11,265 nt of DNA from Nitrospinota bacterium. GTDB taxonomy: Bacteria > JADFOP01 > DATKYB01. Positions 1 through 6,240 of the stretch are shown here, piece by piece. The stretch covers positions 1 through 11,265 of the forward strand of contig DATKYB010000016.1 in assembly GCA_035528715.1 (NCBI GenBank), read 5' to 3'. The notes beneath the pieces were generated by a model, which was given only the letters and a program-made list of their open reading frames with translations, made no database searches and was not told the DNA's origin. Each line of letters starts with the position of its first letter. The first letter of the stretch is position 1. A program made the position numbers and the translations under genes.

Positions 1-615
1 GTTTATGCTTATGTTTTTATTACAATCCTTCCTGGATGGTTCGGCCTTAAAGGGAGTATCGTTGACATCACCATAGGCCAGATTGCGAAGAGTGTATTTA
101 TCTATCTTGGTATCCCCTTTATAGCAGGGATCATCACCCGATTCAGCCTTATAAAAATCAAGGATAAGGAGTGGTACGAGACGAGATTTATTCCTAAAAT
201 CAGCCCTATTACCCTGATAGCTCTTCTCTTTACCATTGTGGTGATGTTTTCGCTAAAAGGTGAATATATTGTCCAGCTTCCATTTGATGTGGTCCGTATC
301 GCTATTCCCCTTATGGTCTATTTTATTTTGATGTTCCTCGTCACATTCTATATGAGTAAGAAGGTAGGGGCTAATTACAAACAATCTACAACTCTCTCTT
401 TTACCGCAGCCAGCAATAATTTTGAGTTAGCCATAGCCGTAGCTGTATCTGTTTTTGGCATAAATTCTGGGGTAGCCTTTGCAGCAGTTATTGGGCCTCT
501 AGTTGAGGTTCCTGTACTTATTAGCCTAGTGAATGTGGCCTTATGGTTTAAAACGAGATATTTTAATGAGGTTGAAGAGGCCATTTCCATAGGTGCAGAG
601 GCTGGAAGCGAGTAA
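1..615 (+). CDS. acr3: ACR3-family arsenite efflux transporter, C-terminal part (5' truncated by window edge)
   Basis: The frame is open from base 1 and ends at TAA 613-615, giving 204 residues with no start inside the window. Full ACR3 proteins are roughly 340-370 aa, so about the last 55-60% is present. The segment [13 protein letters not shown], followed by a charged loop and several hydrophobic helices, is typical of ACR3 (bile acid/arsenite permease superfamily). The late stretch [16 protein letters not shown] also fits the family. ACR3 exports arsenite, and sometimes antimonite, across the inner membrane using the proton motive force. The conserved transport cysteine of the fourth helix would lie upstream and cannot be checked. 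An arsC gene follows 24 bases after the stop, the normal partnership of arsenate reduction and arsenite export. The family is well supported by motif and context. Confidence 0.9.
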   Translation, partial: VYAYVFITILPGWFGLKGSIVDITIGQIAKSVFIYLGIPFIAGIITRFSLIKIKDKEWYETRFIPKISPITLIALLFTIVVMFSLKGEYIVQLPFDVVRIAIPLMVYFILMFLVTFYMSKKVGANYKQSTTLSFTAASNNFELAIAVAVSVFGINSGVAFAAVIGPLVEVPVLISLVNVALWFKTRYFNEVEEAISIGAEAGSE

Positions 616-639
616 AAAAATTAAAAAGAAATTGATTTT

Positions 640-1068
640 ATGGTTAACAAAAAAAGAATCCTTTTTCTCTGCACTGGTAATTCATGCAGAAGCCAGATGG
701 CAGAGGGTTTTTTACGGTCCTACGCTGGGAGCGAGTTTGATGTATTCAGTGCTGGAACAGACCCAAAAGAACTAAACCCTCTTGCAGTAGGGGTCATGAA
801 GGAAAGAGCTGTTGATATCTCTGGTCAGCGTTCTGAATCCGTTGATGAATTTAAAAAAGAGAGGTTTGATTATATTATTACGGTATGCGATAGGGCAAAA
901 GAGATATGCCCTTTTTTTTCTGGAAAAACAGAAAGAATCCACTGGAGCTTTGAAGACCCAGCAAGCGCAAAAGGGTCTGAGAAAGAGAGAATTGATGTCT
1001 TTAGAAGCGTAAGGGATGAGATAGATGAAAGCATAATAAGCTTTCTGAAGGACAAGACTTCTTGCTGA
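640..1068 (+). CDS. arsC: Arsenate reductase, thioredoxin-coupled (LMW-PTPase fold)
   Basis: This 142-aa protein has the low-molecular-weight phosphatase P-loop CTGNSCRS (Cys11 to Arg17) directly after the first strand. It has the DP pair of the general acid loop at Asp106-Pro107. Cys83 and Cys90 lie in VCDRAKEIC, the same seven-residue spacing as the resolving cysteines (82/89) of Staphylococcus aureus ArsC. The triad Cys11-Cys83-Cys90 predicts reduction of arsenate to arsenite through a disulfide cascade recycled by thioredoxin, rather than protein-tyrosine phosphatase activity. An extra Cys142 sits at the extreme C-terminus. The gene lies 24 bases after acr3, so the product can be exported at once. 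The ribosome binding site is weak and A-rich; ATG 640 is chosen because the P-loop begins ten residues later, as usual. The cytoplasmic thioredoxin partner could be one of the mini-thioredoxins downstream, but that is inference. Confidence 0.95.
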   Translation: MVNKKRILFLCTGNSCRSQMAEGFLRSYAGSEFDVFSAGTDPKELNPLAVGVMKERAVDISGQRSESVDEFKKERFDYIITVCDRAKEICPFFSGKTERIHWSFEDPASAKGSEKERIDVFRSVRDEIDESIISFLKDKTSC

Positions 1069-1117
1069 CATCACAAAATATTACCTTTCAGCAATAACAC
1101 CTTTTAATGAGAAATTT

Positions 1118-2215
1118 ATGAAGATAGCGGATTTTGAGTTTAACCGAAGAGAACTAGCAGGTTCCATGGGGGATTTCGGAACCCTTGTTCCACTTGCTGT
1201 CGGCTATATTATGGTAAACGGAATGGATCCCGCAGGGCTTCTTATTATGATGGGTTTGGCAAATATTGTTACAGGTATCATTTACAGACTGCCCATGCCC
1301 ATAGAACCGAAAAAGTTGATAGCGGTTGTTGCTATTGCCCAGAAGTGGTCTCCAAGCCTCATCTATGCCTCTGGTTTTGGAACAGGACTCGCTTGGCTTT
1401 TAATGTATATCACAGGAACAATTGACAAGATAAGCAAAATAACTCCAAAAAGCGTGGTCCGGGGAATACAGGTCGCTCTTGGTATTATGCTGGCTTACGA
1501 AGGATATAAAATGGTCTCCACTGGATGGCTTTTGGGAATCATTGCTGTGCTCATTGTCATCTTTTTAAGAGAGAACAAACATGCCCCTGCTGCTATTGTT
1601 CTTATGGCTCTTGGTGTTTTTGTTGTTGGAATAAAAGGAGAACTTCTCAATTCTTTGGATTTCGGAATCTCTCTTCCTCCTATGGCTACCTTTACACTTA
1701 GCGAGGTTTGGGAATCTCTTGTCTTGGCTGGTTTTGCTCAAATACCTTTAACCATTGCTAATGCTGTTATTGCAACGGCAGCCCTTATTAAAAGTTACTG
1801 GCCTGATAGGCCTGTACCGGAAAGGAAACTGGGACTTAATATGGGAATAATGAATGTGACCGTTACCTTTTTTGGAGGGATGCCCATGTGTCACGGTGCA
1901 GGCGGACTGGCAGGCCAGTATTATTTTGGTGCCAGGACAGGTGGGACAAATATCATTGAGGGTGCAATAGAGATAAGCCTTGGTCTTTTTTTGGCTAAAT
2001 CGATTGCTAAATTTTTTAATGTATTTCCATTAAGTATCCTTGGAGCCATGATGTTTTTGATTGGGTTAGAGCTGACCAAATTTGTAAAAGACATTAAAAA
2101 GGACGAAATTCTTGTTATGGCCATAACAGCAGGATTATCTCTTATAATGAATATGGCCGTTGGATTTTTGAGTGGATTAGTCGTATATCATCTTTCACAA
2201 AGATTTAAAAAATAA
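1118..2215 (+). CDS. MOT1-type putative sulfate/molybdate transporter
   Basis: This is a 365-aa polytopic membrane protein with about ten hydrophobic segments. It carries the two signature regions of the MOT1 family (MFS_MOT1, plant molybdate transporter relatives): PMPIEPKKLIAVVAIA at residues 59-74, and MPMCHGAGGLAGQYYFGARTGG from residue 255, here cited only for its CHGAGG core. It has no C-terminal STAS domain, which separates it from ordinary SulP transporters. Known family members take up molybdate or are annotated as sulfate transporters; the real substrate here is not readable from sequence. The gene starts 49 bases after arsC and points the same way, so it may be co-transcribed with acr3-arsC. 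An oxyanion transporter here could link arsenic stress to sulfate or molybdate supply, which is inference. An AT-rich palindrome follows its stop. Confidence 0.85.
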   Translation: MKIADFEFNRRELAGSMGDFGTLVPLAVGYIMVNGMDPAGLLIMMGLANIVTGIIYRLPMPIEPKKLIAVVAIAQKWSPSLIYASGFGTGLAWLLMYITGTIDKISKITPKSVVRGIQVALGIMLAYEGYKMVSTGWLLGIIAVLIVIFLRENKHAPAAIVLMALGVFVVGIKGELLNSLDFGISLPPMATFTLSEVWESLVLAGFAQIPLTIANAVIATAALIKSYWPDRPVPERKLGLNMGIMNVTVTFFGGMPMCHGAGGLAGQYYFGARTGGTNIIEGAIEISLGLFLAKSIAKFFNVFPLSILGAMMFLIGLELTKFVKDIKKDEILVMAITAGLSLIMNMAVGFLSGLVVYHLSQRFKK

Positions 2216-2224
2216 ACAGTCCAT

Positions 2225-2253
2225 AAAATCAAAAAAAGGCTTTTTTTGATTTT
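2225..2253. terminator. AT-rich perfect hairpin after the MOT1-type gene
   Basis: Arms 2225-2237 and 2241-2253 are a perfect 13-base inverted repeat with a three-base GGC loop, starting ten bases after the MOT1 stop. Each arm has a run of seven A or T residues, so the structure ends in T-rich sequence on both strands and could act as a bidirectional intrinsic terminator. It has almost no G:C pairs, so its strength is doubtful. It marks a plausible boundary between the acr3-arsC-MOT1 group and the permease-arsEFG group. Confidence 0.45.
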
Positions 2254-2256
2254 TAG

Positions 2257-2481
2257 AGCTCGGTAAGCGAGAATGAAATTTTAGACAAAAAAACAACGAT
2301 CTTGCTCAAACTGGCAGCCTCTATGGCCTTTGGGTGCATTTTTTTAATGAAGCATAACTTTAGCGTGGCTAAAGAAATAGGAATTACTGATGATGAAATA
2401 GGTGTGGCTCAGGCGATAGTAATGTCTATTTCCGGCGGGAGAGTTTCCAACCAGTTTCGTGAAGCTCGAGAAAAGAAATAA
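2257..2481 (+). pseudogene. Carboxymuconolactone-decarboxylase (AhpD-like) relic lacking a start codon and second Cys
   Basis: A frame open from the TAG at 2254 to TAA 2479-2481 encodes about 74 residues. It reads like a small CMD-family protein: LDKKTTILLKLAASMAFGC, then MKHNFSVAKEIGITDDEIG and a closing SGGRVSNQF. There is no ATG or GTG before the conserved region. The only option is TTG 2302, which has no ribosome binding site and would cut off the LDKKT segment. Intact relatives carry CxxCxxxH; here the sequence is GCIFLMKH, so the first Cys and the His are kept but one residue is missing exactly where the second Cys belongs. CMD proteins of this type are thiol redox proteins or peroxidases, and small ones occur in arsenic clusters. 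I call it a relic because the start is missing and the redox pair is broken. It could still be a short TTG-started protein. Confidence 0.7.
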
Positions 2482-2500
2482 AAAATTTTATAGGTAACGA

Positions 2501-2506
2501 AAGGAG
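2501..2506 (+). promoter_or_regulatory. Ribosome binding site fixing the GTG start of the permease
   Basis: AAGGAG lies nine bases before GTG 2516. Another GTG at 2511 is in a different frame and much closer, so this spacing decides in favour of GTG 2516. Confidence 0.7.
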
Positions 2507-2515
2507 AGATGTGAC

Positions 2516-3817
2516 GTGGACTGGGAGGATGAATGGAAACCTTTAGTCGTGATTTTGGCAGTATTTCTGTCTTTCTTCTATCTGCCTATCGGAACAGGGC
2601 GTTTTGACAATGCAATTATGGAAGCCTTGCATCTTACCAAGTGGTATGCAGAGGAACACGTTATACTCTGTCTTGTACCTGCCTTCTTTATCGCAGGCGC
2701 AATCGCTGTTTTTGTAAGCCAGGCTTCGGTTATAAAATATCTGGGTCCCAAAGCCAATAAGATTTTGGCTTATAGCGTTGGATCAGTTTCCGGAACAATC
2801 TTAGCTGTATGTTCTTGTACTGTTCTTCCTTTATTTGCTGGGATCTATCAAAGGGGTGCTGGTTTAGGGCCAGCAATAGCCTTTCTTTACTCAGGCCCGG
2901 CTATCAACGTTCTTGCTATTATTTTAACAGCACGCGTCCTGGGTCTGGAACTCGGTATTGCAAGGGCTGTGGGAGCCGTTGCTTTTAGCTTTATCATTGG
3001 GCTTCTTATGCATTTTATCTTTAGGAAAGAAGAAATAGAAAAGGCTAATAGCAATCTGGCTATGCCGAACAAGGAGGTAACCCGCCCCCTTTGGCAGACT
3101 TCCATATATTTTCTGGCTATGATTGCTATTCTTGTCTTTGCCAACTGGGGGAAACCTGAGGAAGCCAAAGGTTTTTGGTATGCTATTTATTCTTATAAAT
3201 GGAGTATCACTGGTCTGGCCTCAGCATTCTTCGCGGTTCTTCTTGTTATCTGGTTTGGGCTTAAATGGTTGAAGATTCTGCTGGCTGCAGTTCCAACAAT
3301 TATTTTGGCAATCCTTTTTCCCCATAGACCTCTCATTCCCTTCTCTGTTGCGGTGATTGGCTTTTCAATAATCATAAGCCTTAACAAAGGTGAGACAGAA
3401 GAATGGTTCAAATCATCATGGGACTTTGCAAAACAGATCATGCCCCTTCTTTTCTTTGGTGTTTTAATAGCCGGGGCACTTCTTGGTCGACCAGGAAATG
3501 AAGGCTTAATCCCATCTGAGTGGATCAGCGGTTCTGTTGGTGGGAATTCAATCTGGTCAAACCTTTTTGCTTCTGTTGCCGGGGCTTTTATGTATTTTGC
3601 GACACTGACCGAGGTTCCAATTTTGGAAGGGTTGATTGGAAACGGGATGGGAAAAGGACCGGCACTGGCTCTGCTGTTGGCTGGCCCGGCTTTATCTTTA
3701 CCAAATATGCTGGTGATACGGAGCGTTATTGGGACTAAAAAAACTGTAACTTTTATAACTCTTGTAGTTATCATGGCTACAATTACTGGAATGCTTTATG
3801 GGGCTTTCTTTGAGTAA
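2516..3817 (+). CDS. DUF318/ArsP-type permease (PF03773 superfamily)
   Basis: A 433-aa inner-membrane protein starting at GTG with a well-placed AAGGAG. The first half carries CSCTVLPLFAGIYQRGAGLG (Cys99 and Cys101) followed by AFLYSGPAIN. The second half repeats the design with ATLTEVPILEGLIGNGMGKG from residue 362, followed by LLLAGPALSLPN. This is the internal duplication of the DUF318 permease family, to which the methylarsenite exporter ArsP belongs. It is longer than characterised ArsP proteins (about 300-350 aa) because a hydrophobic linker with extra helices separates the two halves, so its substrate may differ. Its stop lies ten bases before the arsE-like gene, whose ribosome binding site begins right at the permease stop, so the two are almost certainly co-transcribed. 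The CSC pair could accept electrons or bind a trivalent arsenical. Organoarsenical or arsenite export is inferred from family and neighbours. Confidence 0.85.
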   Translation: MDWEDEWKPLVVILAVFLSFFYLPIGTGRFDNAIMEALHLTKWYAEEHVILCLVPAFFIAGAIAVFVSQASVIKYLGPKANKILAYSVGSVSGTILAVCSCTVLPLFAGIYQRGAGLGPAIAFLYSGPAINVLAIILTARVLGLELGIARAVGAVAFSFIIGLLMHFIFRKEEIEKANSNLAMPNKEVTRPLWQTSIYFLAMIAILVFANWGKPEEAKGFWYAIYSYKWSITGLASAFFAVLLVIWFGLKWLKILLAAVPTIILAILFPHRPLIPFSVAVIGFSIIISLNKGETEEWFKSSWDFAKQIMPLLFFGVLIAGALLGRPGNEGLIPSEWISGSVGGNSIWSNLFASVAGAFMYFATLTEVPILEGLIGNGMGKGPALALLLAGPALSLPNMLVIRSVIGTKKTVTFITLVVIMATITGMLYGAFFE

Positions 3818-3827
3818 GGGGCTTAAG

Positions 3828-4058
3828 ATGAAAATTGAAATTTTAGGTATTGGCTGTTCAAAATGCAAAACACTTGAGGAGAATGTAAAAAAGGCCTTAG
3901 TAGAATTAAACATCCACGCTGATATTTTTAAAGTGGATGAAATTCATAAAATCATTGAGTATGGTGTAATTGCAGCACCTGCTTTGGTTGTTGATGGAGA
4001 GGTAAAATGCTCTGGAAGAGTGCCATATACTGAAGAAATAAAGAAATGGTTGAAATAA
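3828..4058 (+). CDS. arsE: ArsE-like mini-thioredoxin (MTH895/TM0996 type, Thioredoxin_3)
   Basis: This 76-aa protein begins MKIEILGIGCSKCKTLEENV. It has the CxxC active site Cys10-Ser-Lys-Cys13 right after the first strand and the cis-proline loop AAPALVVDGEV (Pro51). It matches the one-domain thioredoxins of the MTH895/redox-active disulfide protein 2 group. A longer in-frame start at ATG 3798 would overlap the permease. ATG 3828 is preferred because AAGGGG ends six bases upstream and the protein then begins at the first strand of the fold. A third cysteine, Cys61, is outside the active site. The following two genes look like arsF and arsG, so this occupies the arsE position. In the described ArsEFG system ArsE and ArsF act together in reducing nitroaromatic arsenicals. 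That role is from family knowledge and order, not proven here. Confidence 0.82.
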   Translation: MKIEILGIGCSKCKTLEENVKKALVELNIHADIFKVDEIHKIIEYGVIAAPALVVDGEVKCSGRVPYTEEIKKWLK

Positions 4059-4059
4059 G

Positions 4060-4560
4060 ATGAAAAAAAAGAAACATTTTATAATACTTTTAATGGTTGC
4101 TTTTGTATCTAGTATGCTTGTTCTTTCAGGCTGTTCAGAGAATGCAGAAACTAATATTGCTAGCAGTATAACAGAAGAGAAAAATTCGAAGTCAGATAAA
4201 AAAGCTAAAAAATCCCTAGTCCAGAAAGTCGAATTAATTCATTTTCATGGAACTTATCAGTGTTACGCATGCAAAACAGTTGGAGCATATACCGAAGAAA
4301 CGCTCAATAACTGTTTTGCTGATGAACTAGAAGAGGGAAAGATAATATTCAAGCACATTAATGTATATCTTCCTGAAAACAAGGAGATCGTATTTAAATA
4401 TGGTGCCACTGCTTCTTCTTTGTGGTTAGGTATTTATGACCAAAAAGGGTTTCACAAAGAGCATGTTGTTAAAGTCTGGTATAAAATAAATAATAAGATG
4501 GCTTTTATGAGCTATCTCAAAATGCTTATAGATAAGAGATTGAGGGGGGATTTCAGCTAA
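4060..4560 (+). CDS. arsF: ArsF-like lipoprotein with QCxxC redox motif
   Basis: This 166-aa protein starts with KKKK, a hydrophobic stretch and the lipobox LSGC (lipidated Cys25), so it should be exported and membrane-anchored. A Ser/Lys-rich linker (about 26-53) leads to a thioredoxin-like domain with the motif HFHGTYQCYACKTVGAYTEE: Cys68 and Cys71 form a CxxC, and Cys85 follows in TLNNCF. The FHGTxQCxxC signature with TL after it matches the ArsF family, annotated as the nitrophenyl-compound nitroreductase subunit. ATG 4060 falls one base after the arsE stop, and arsG begins one base after this stop, so the three genes are translated as a tight unit. Extracytoplasmic placement suggests it receives electrons through ArsG. 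The nitroreductase function is family knowledge; this protein could instead be a general periplasmic disulfide carrier. Confidence 0.8.
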   Translation: MKKKKHFIILLMVAFVSSMLVLSGCSENAETNIASSITEEKNSKSDKKAKKSLVQKVELIHFHGTYQCYACKTVGAYTEETLNNCFADELEEGKIIFKHINVYLPENKEIVFKYGATASSLWLGIYDQKGFHKEHVVKVWYKINNKMAFMSYLKMLIDKRLRGDFS

Positions 4561-4561
4561 G

Positions 4562-5278
4562 ATGAATCTCATGTCCTTCATGGAAGCTATGGGCACAAGC
4601 AAAATTCCTGTAATTGCATCCTTCTTTTTAGGACTCATGACGGCCATAAGCCCATGCCCATTAGCTACAAATATAGCTTCAATCGCTTATATTTCAAAGA
4701 GGATTAACGACAGAAGGCATACTCTTCTTGTCGGCTTTATCTATACACTTGGGAGAATGTTTACATACATAGTGATTGCATCCCTTGTTGTATTTATTGG
4801 ATTAAACATTCAGGCAATTTCTTTGAGTTTGCAAAGATATGGAGAGAGGATAATCGGTCCTTTTCTAATAATCATGGGTTTAATAATGCTTGATACTTTT
4901 AGGATAAACTTGTTTAGCGGTGGTGGTCAGCTTAATTCCTTAAAAGAGAGATTATCAAAAAAAGGGGTTTTTGGTGGTTTTTTTTTGGGCGTGGTATTTG
5001 CCCTATCATTCTGTCCCTTTAGCGCAGTGCTATTTTTTGGAATGCTTATACCGTTATCATTAAAAACAGGTGATCCGATAATATTACCGTCGGTTTTTGC
5101 ATTCGGAACAGGACTTCCTGTGATTATTTTTTCTTTTATTCTTGCTTATAGCGTTTCTAAATTGGCCAATATAGTCAATAGGGTGCAGGTTTTTGAAAGC
5201 TGGATGAGAAAGGTGGCTTCTTTAGTATTTATTATTATGGGAATATACTATTCAATAACCCAGTATTTACTTAGATGA
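4562..5278 (+). CDS. arsG: ArsG-like CcdA/DsbD-superfamily membrane protein
   Basis: A 238-aa, roughly six-helix protein of the CcdA type. One signature cysteine lies in the first helix (SPCPLATNIASIAYISKRI, Cys32) and its mate in the fourth (SFCPFSAVLFFGM, Cys151). Both flank prolines as in CcdA, which carries electrons from cytoplasmic thioredoxin to periplasmic thiols. Size and position directly after the ArsF-like lipoprotein match ArsG, described as an efflux permease for aromatic aminobenzylarsenicals. The start ATG 4562 is one base after the arsF stop; a GA-rich ribosome binding site (AGGGGGGA, 4543-4550) lies about 11 bases upstream. ATG 4571 is an in-frame alternative. I cannot tell from sequence whether it transports an arsenical, passes electrons to ArsF, or both; the two conserved cysteines favour at least the electron role. 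Confidence 0.82.
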   Translation: MNLMSFMEAMGTSKIPVIASFFLGLMTAISPCPLATNIASIAYISKRINDRRHTLLVGFIYTLGRMFTYIVIASLVVFIGLNIQAISLSLQRYGERIIGPFLIIMGLIMLDTFRINLFSGGGQLNSLKERLSKKGVFGGFFLGVVFALSFCPFSAVLFFGMLIPLSLKTGDPIILPSVFAFGTGLPVIIFSFILAYSVSKLANIVNRVQVFESWMRKVASLVFIIMGIYYSITQYLLR

Positions 5279-5342
5279 AAGATTTTAAAAATATTAATAG
5301 CTCATATTAGGACAAGTTTTGTTTTTGAACTCATAATTTATG

Positions 5343-5354
5343 AAAGGAGGTGAT
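5343..5354 (+). promoter_or_regulatory. Near-perfect Shine-Dalgarno of second mini-thioredoxin
   Basis: AAAGGAGGTGAT is an essentially perfect anti-16S match, with GGAGG ending eight bases before ATG 5359. It rules against GTG 5350, an in-frame codon that lies inside this site. The strength suggests high translation of the following protein, far above the arsE site. Confidence 0.8.
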
Positions 5355-5358
5355 TTTA

Positions 5359-5598
5359 ATGAAGATAAAGATATTGGGCCCAGGTTGCCCTAATTGTCAG
5401 AGAATGGAAGAAATGGCAGCAAAGGCTCTCAACGAGCTCAATGCAAAAGCTGAAATCGAACATATCAAGGATATGAAAGAGATATCTAAATATGTAATGG
5501 TTACACCTGGCCTGGTAGTCAATGAAAAGGTGAAACACGAGGGAAAACCCCTCCCAACACCAGAAAAGGTAAAAGAGTTAATAAAGGAAGAGATATAA
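5359..5598 (+). CDS. Second mini-thioredoxin (Thioredoxin_3, CPNC active site)
   Basis: This 79-aa one-domain thioredoxin begins MKIKILGPGCPNCQRMEEM with active site Cys10-Pro-Asn-Cys13. The cis-proline loop is VTPGLVVNEKV. It is a paralogue of the arsE-like gene 1.5 kb upstream, with the same length and fold but a different dipeptide between the cysteines, and it lacks that protein's extra Cys61. It lies 80 bases after arsG with its own very strong ribosome binding site, so it may be expressed separately. It could reduce ArsC or feed electrons to the ArsG-like membrane protein from the cytoplasm, or serve other thiol targets. The family assignment is firm; the partner is inference. Confidence 0.85.
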   Translation: MKIKILGPGCPNCQRMEEMAAKALNELNAKAEIEHIKDMKEISKYVMVTPGLVVNEKVKHEGKPLPTPEKVKELIKEEI

Positions 5599-5709
5599 TA
5601 AGATAAAAAGATGAGTTTCTCTATAGAAACAGTTGTCAAGGGGATATTTTGTGCCATTGATTTTCAAAAAGTTTGGGTTTAATCTCTATGAGAAGGTTTT
5701 AGTGAGGGG
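5599..5709 (+). other. Intergenic stretch with a short inverted repeat
   Basis: No convincing gene lies here. A six-base inverted repeat (GTTTCT at 5615-5620, AGAAAC at 5625-5630, four-base loop) is too short and lacks a T tract, so it is not a good terminator. It could be an operator half-site pair, but nothing else supports that. Confidence 0.3.
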
Positions 5710-5940
5710 GTGTTAGATATAGAAATCAAAGATGGGGATATTATAAATATTATTGTGGATGGGGTTGAGTGGAAGGGGTGTCTTGTAAGAGAAGATGAAA
5801 AAGGGAGGTTGTTTGCTATAAGGTTACTCCATTCCCCCATGGAAATAGCAGATATAACATCACTAAAGAAAAAAAAAGATGTTAAAAAGGGTAAACGTAT
5901 AAGATTTTTGAGTAAAAAATATAAAAAGTTAATAGAATAA
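5710..5940 (+). CDS. Unrecognised 76-aa basic protein
   Basis: The frame runs from GTG 5710 to TAA 5938-5940. I do not recognise the family. The N-terminal 55 residues look like a small all-beta domain with alternating hydrophobics (IEIKDGDIINIIVDGVEWKG, then RLFAIRLL), followed by a strongly basic tail rich in KKKK and KK pairs that could bind nucleic acid. There is one cysteine. The start is uncertain: the GAGGGG that would serve as ribosome binding site touches the GTG, and a stop at 5689 blocks any extension, so the true start may be a rare codon just inside. It sits between the arsenic block and a broken membrane-protein gene. It may be a real small gene or a remnant. Confidence 0.5.
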   Translation: MLDIEIKDGDIINIIVDGVEWKGCLVREDEKGRLFAIRLLHSPMEIADITSLKKKKDVKKGKRIRFLSKKYKKLIE

Positions 5941-5970
5941 AAAAAGAATTTTCATTAGAAGGAGATTAAG

Positions 5971-6220
5971 ATGAAAGAAAAAAATTTCAGATGAGGGGGT
6001 TTATTTCTTTTTTGACACTTGCGGGATTTATAATCATGACCTTGACAGGAATTGTACTTTATACTGTCCCAATGGAAGGATTGCGTACTGGACGGATTGG
6101 AGTTTTCTTGGTCTTAAAAAGGATGAGACATTAAAAAATATAGCCACAAGATACAAAATAAACCCTATTGATATACTTGAAGTTATTTTAGTAAATGACT
6201 ATAAGATTAAAAAAATCTGA
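5971..6220 (+). pseudogene. Decayed DUF4405-family membrane protein
   Basis: A good ribosome binding site (AAGGAG 5959-5964) leads into ATG 5971, but that frame stops after seven codons (MKEKNFR). Coding character continues in the next frame from 5991: RGFISFLTLAGFIIMTLTG then IVLYTVP, a transmembrane helix. It moves to the third frame at about 6071 with GRIAYWTDWSFLGLKKDE, then TLKNIATRYKINPIDILEVIL, ending at TGA 6218-6220. Each change equals a one-base loss. The pieces match the start and the GRxAxWxxWxxLGL block of DUF4405 proteins, membrane proteins thought to bind heme, joined directly to a C-terminal TL..IA..Y.I helix-rich tail. The middle, with the further helices and histidines, is gone. 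Two frameshifts could be assembly errors, but the missing core could not, so this is a relic. Confidence 0.75.
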
Positions 6221-6240
6221 AAGATTGAGGACTTAAAAAG

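Noticed and set aside
640-1068. Low-molecular-weight protein-tyrosine phosphatase
   Set aside because: The Cys83/Cys90 pair with seven-residue spacing and the adjacent acr3 identify arsenate reductase.
1118-2215. SulP-type sulfate permease
   Set aside because: There is no STAS domain, and the PMPIEPKK and MPMCHGAGG motifs fit MOT1 instead.
3193-3774. Long open frame on the - strand inside the permease gene
   Set aside because: It lies antisense to a permease with clear family motifs, has low-complexity membrane-complement composition and no start context.
5611-5682. 23-residue ORF MSFSIETVV... after the second mini-thioredoxin
   Set aside because: It is very short, has no ribosome binding site at proper distance and no recognisable pattern.
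5971-5994. TGA in the DUF4405 relic read as selenocysteine
   Set aside because: The sequence after the TGA is meaningful only in a different frame, so this is a frame change and not a recoded stop.
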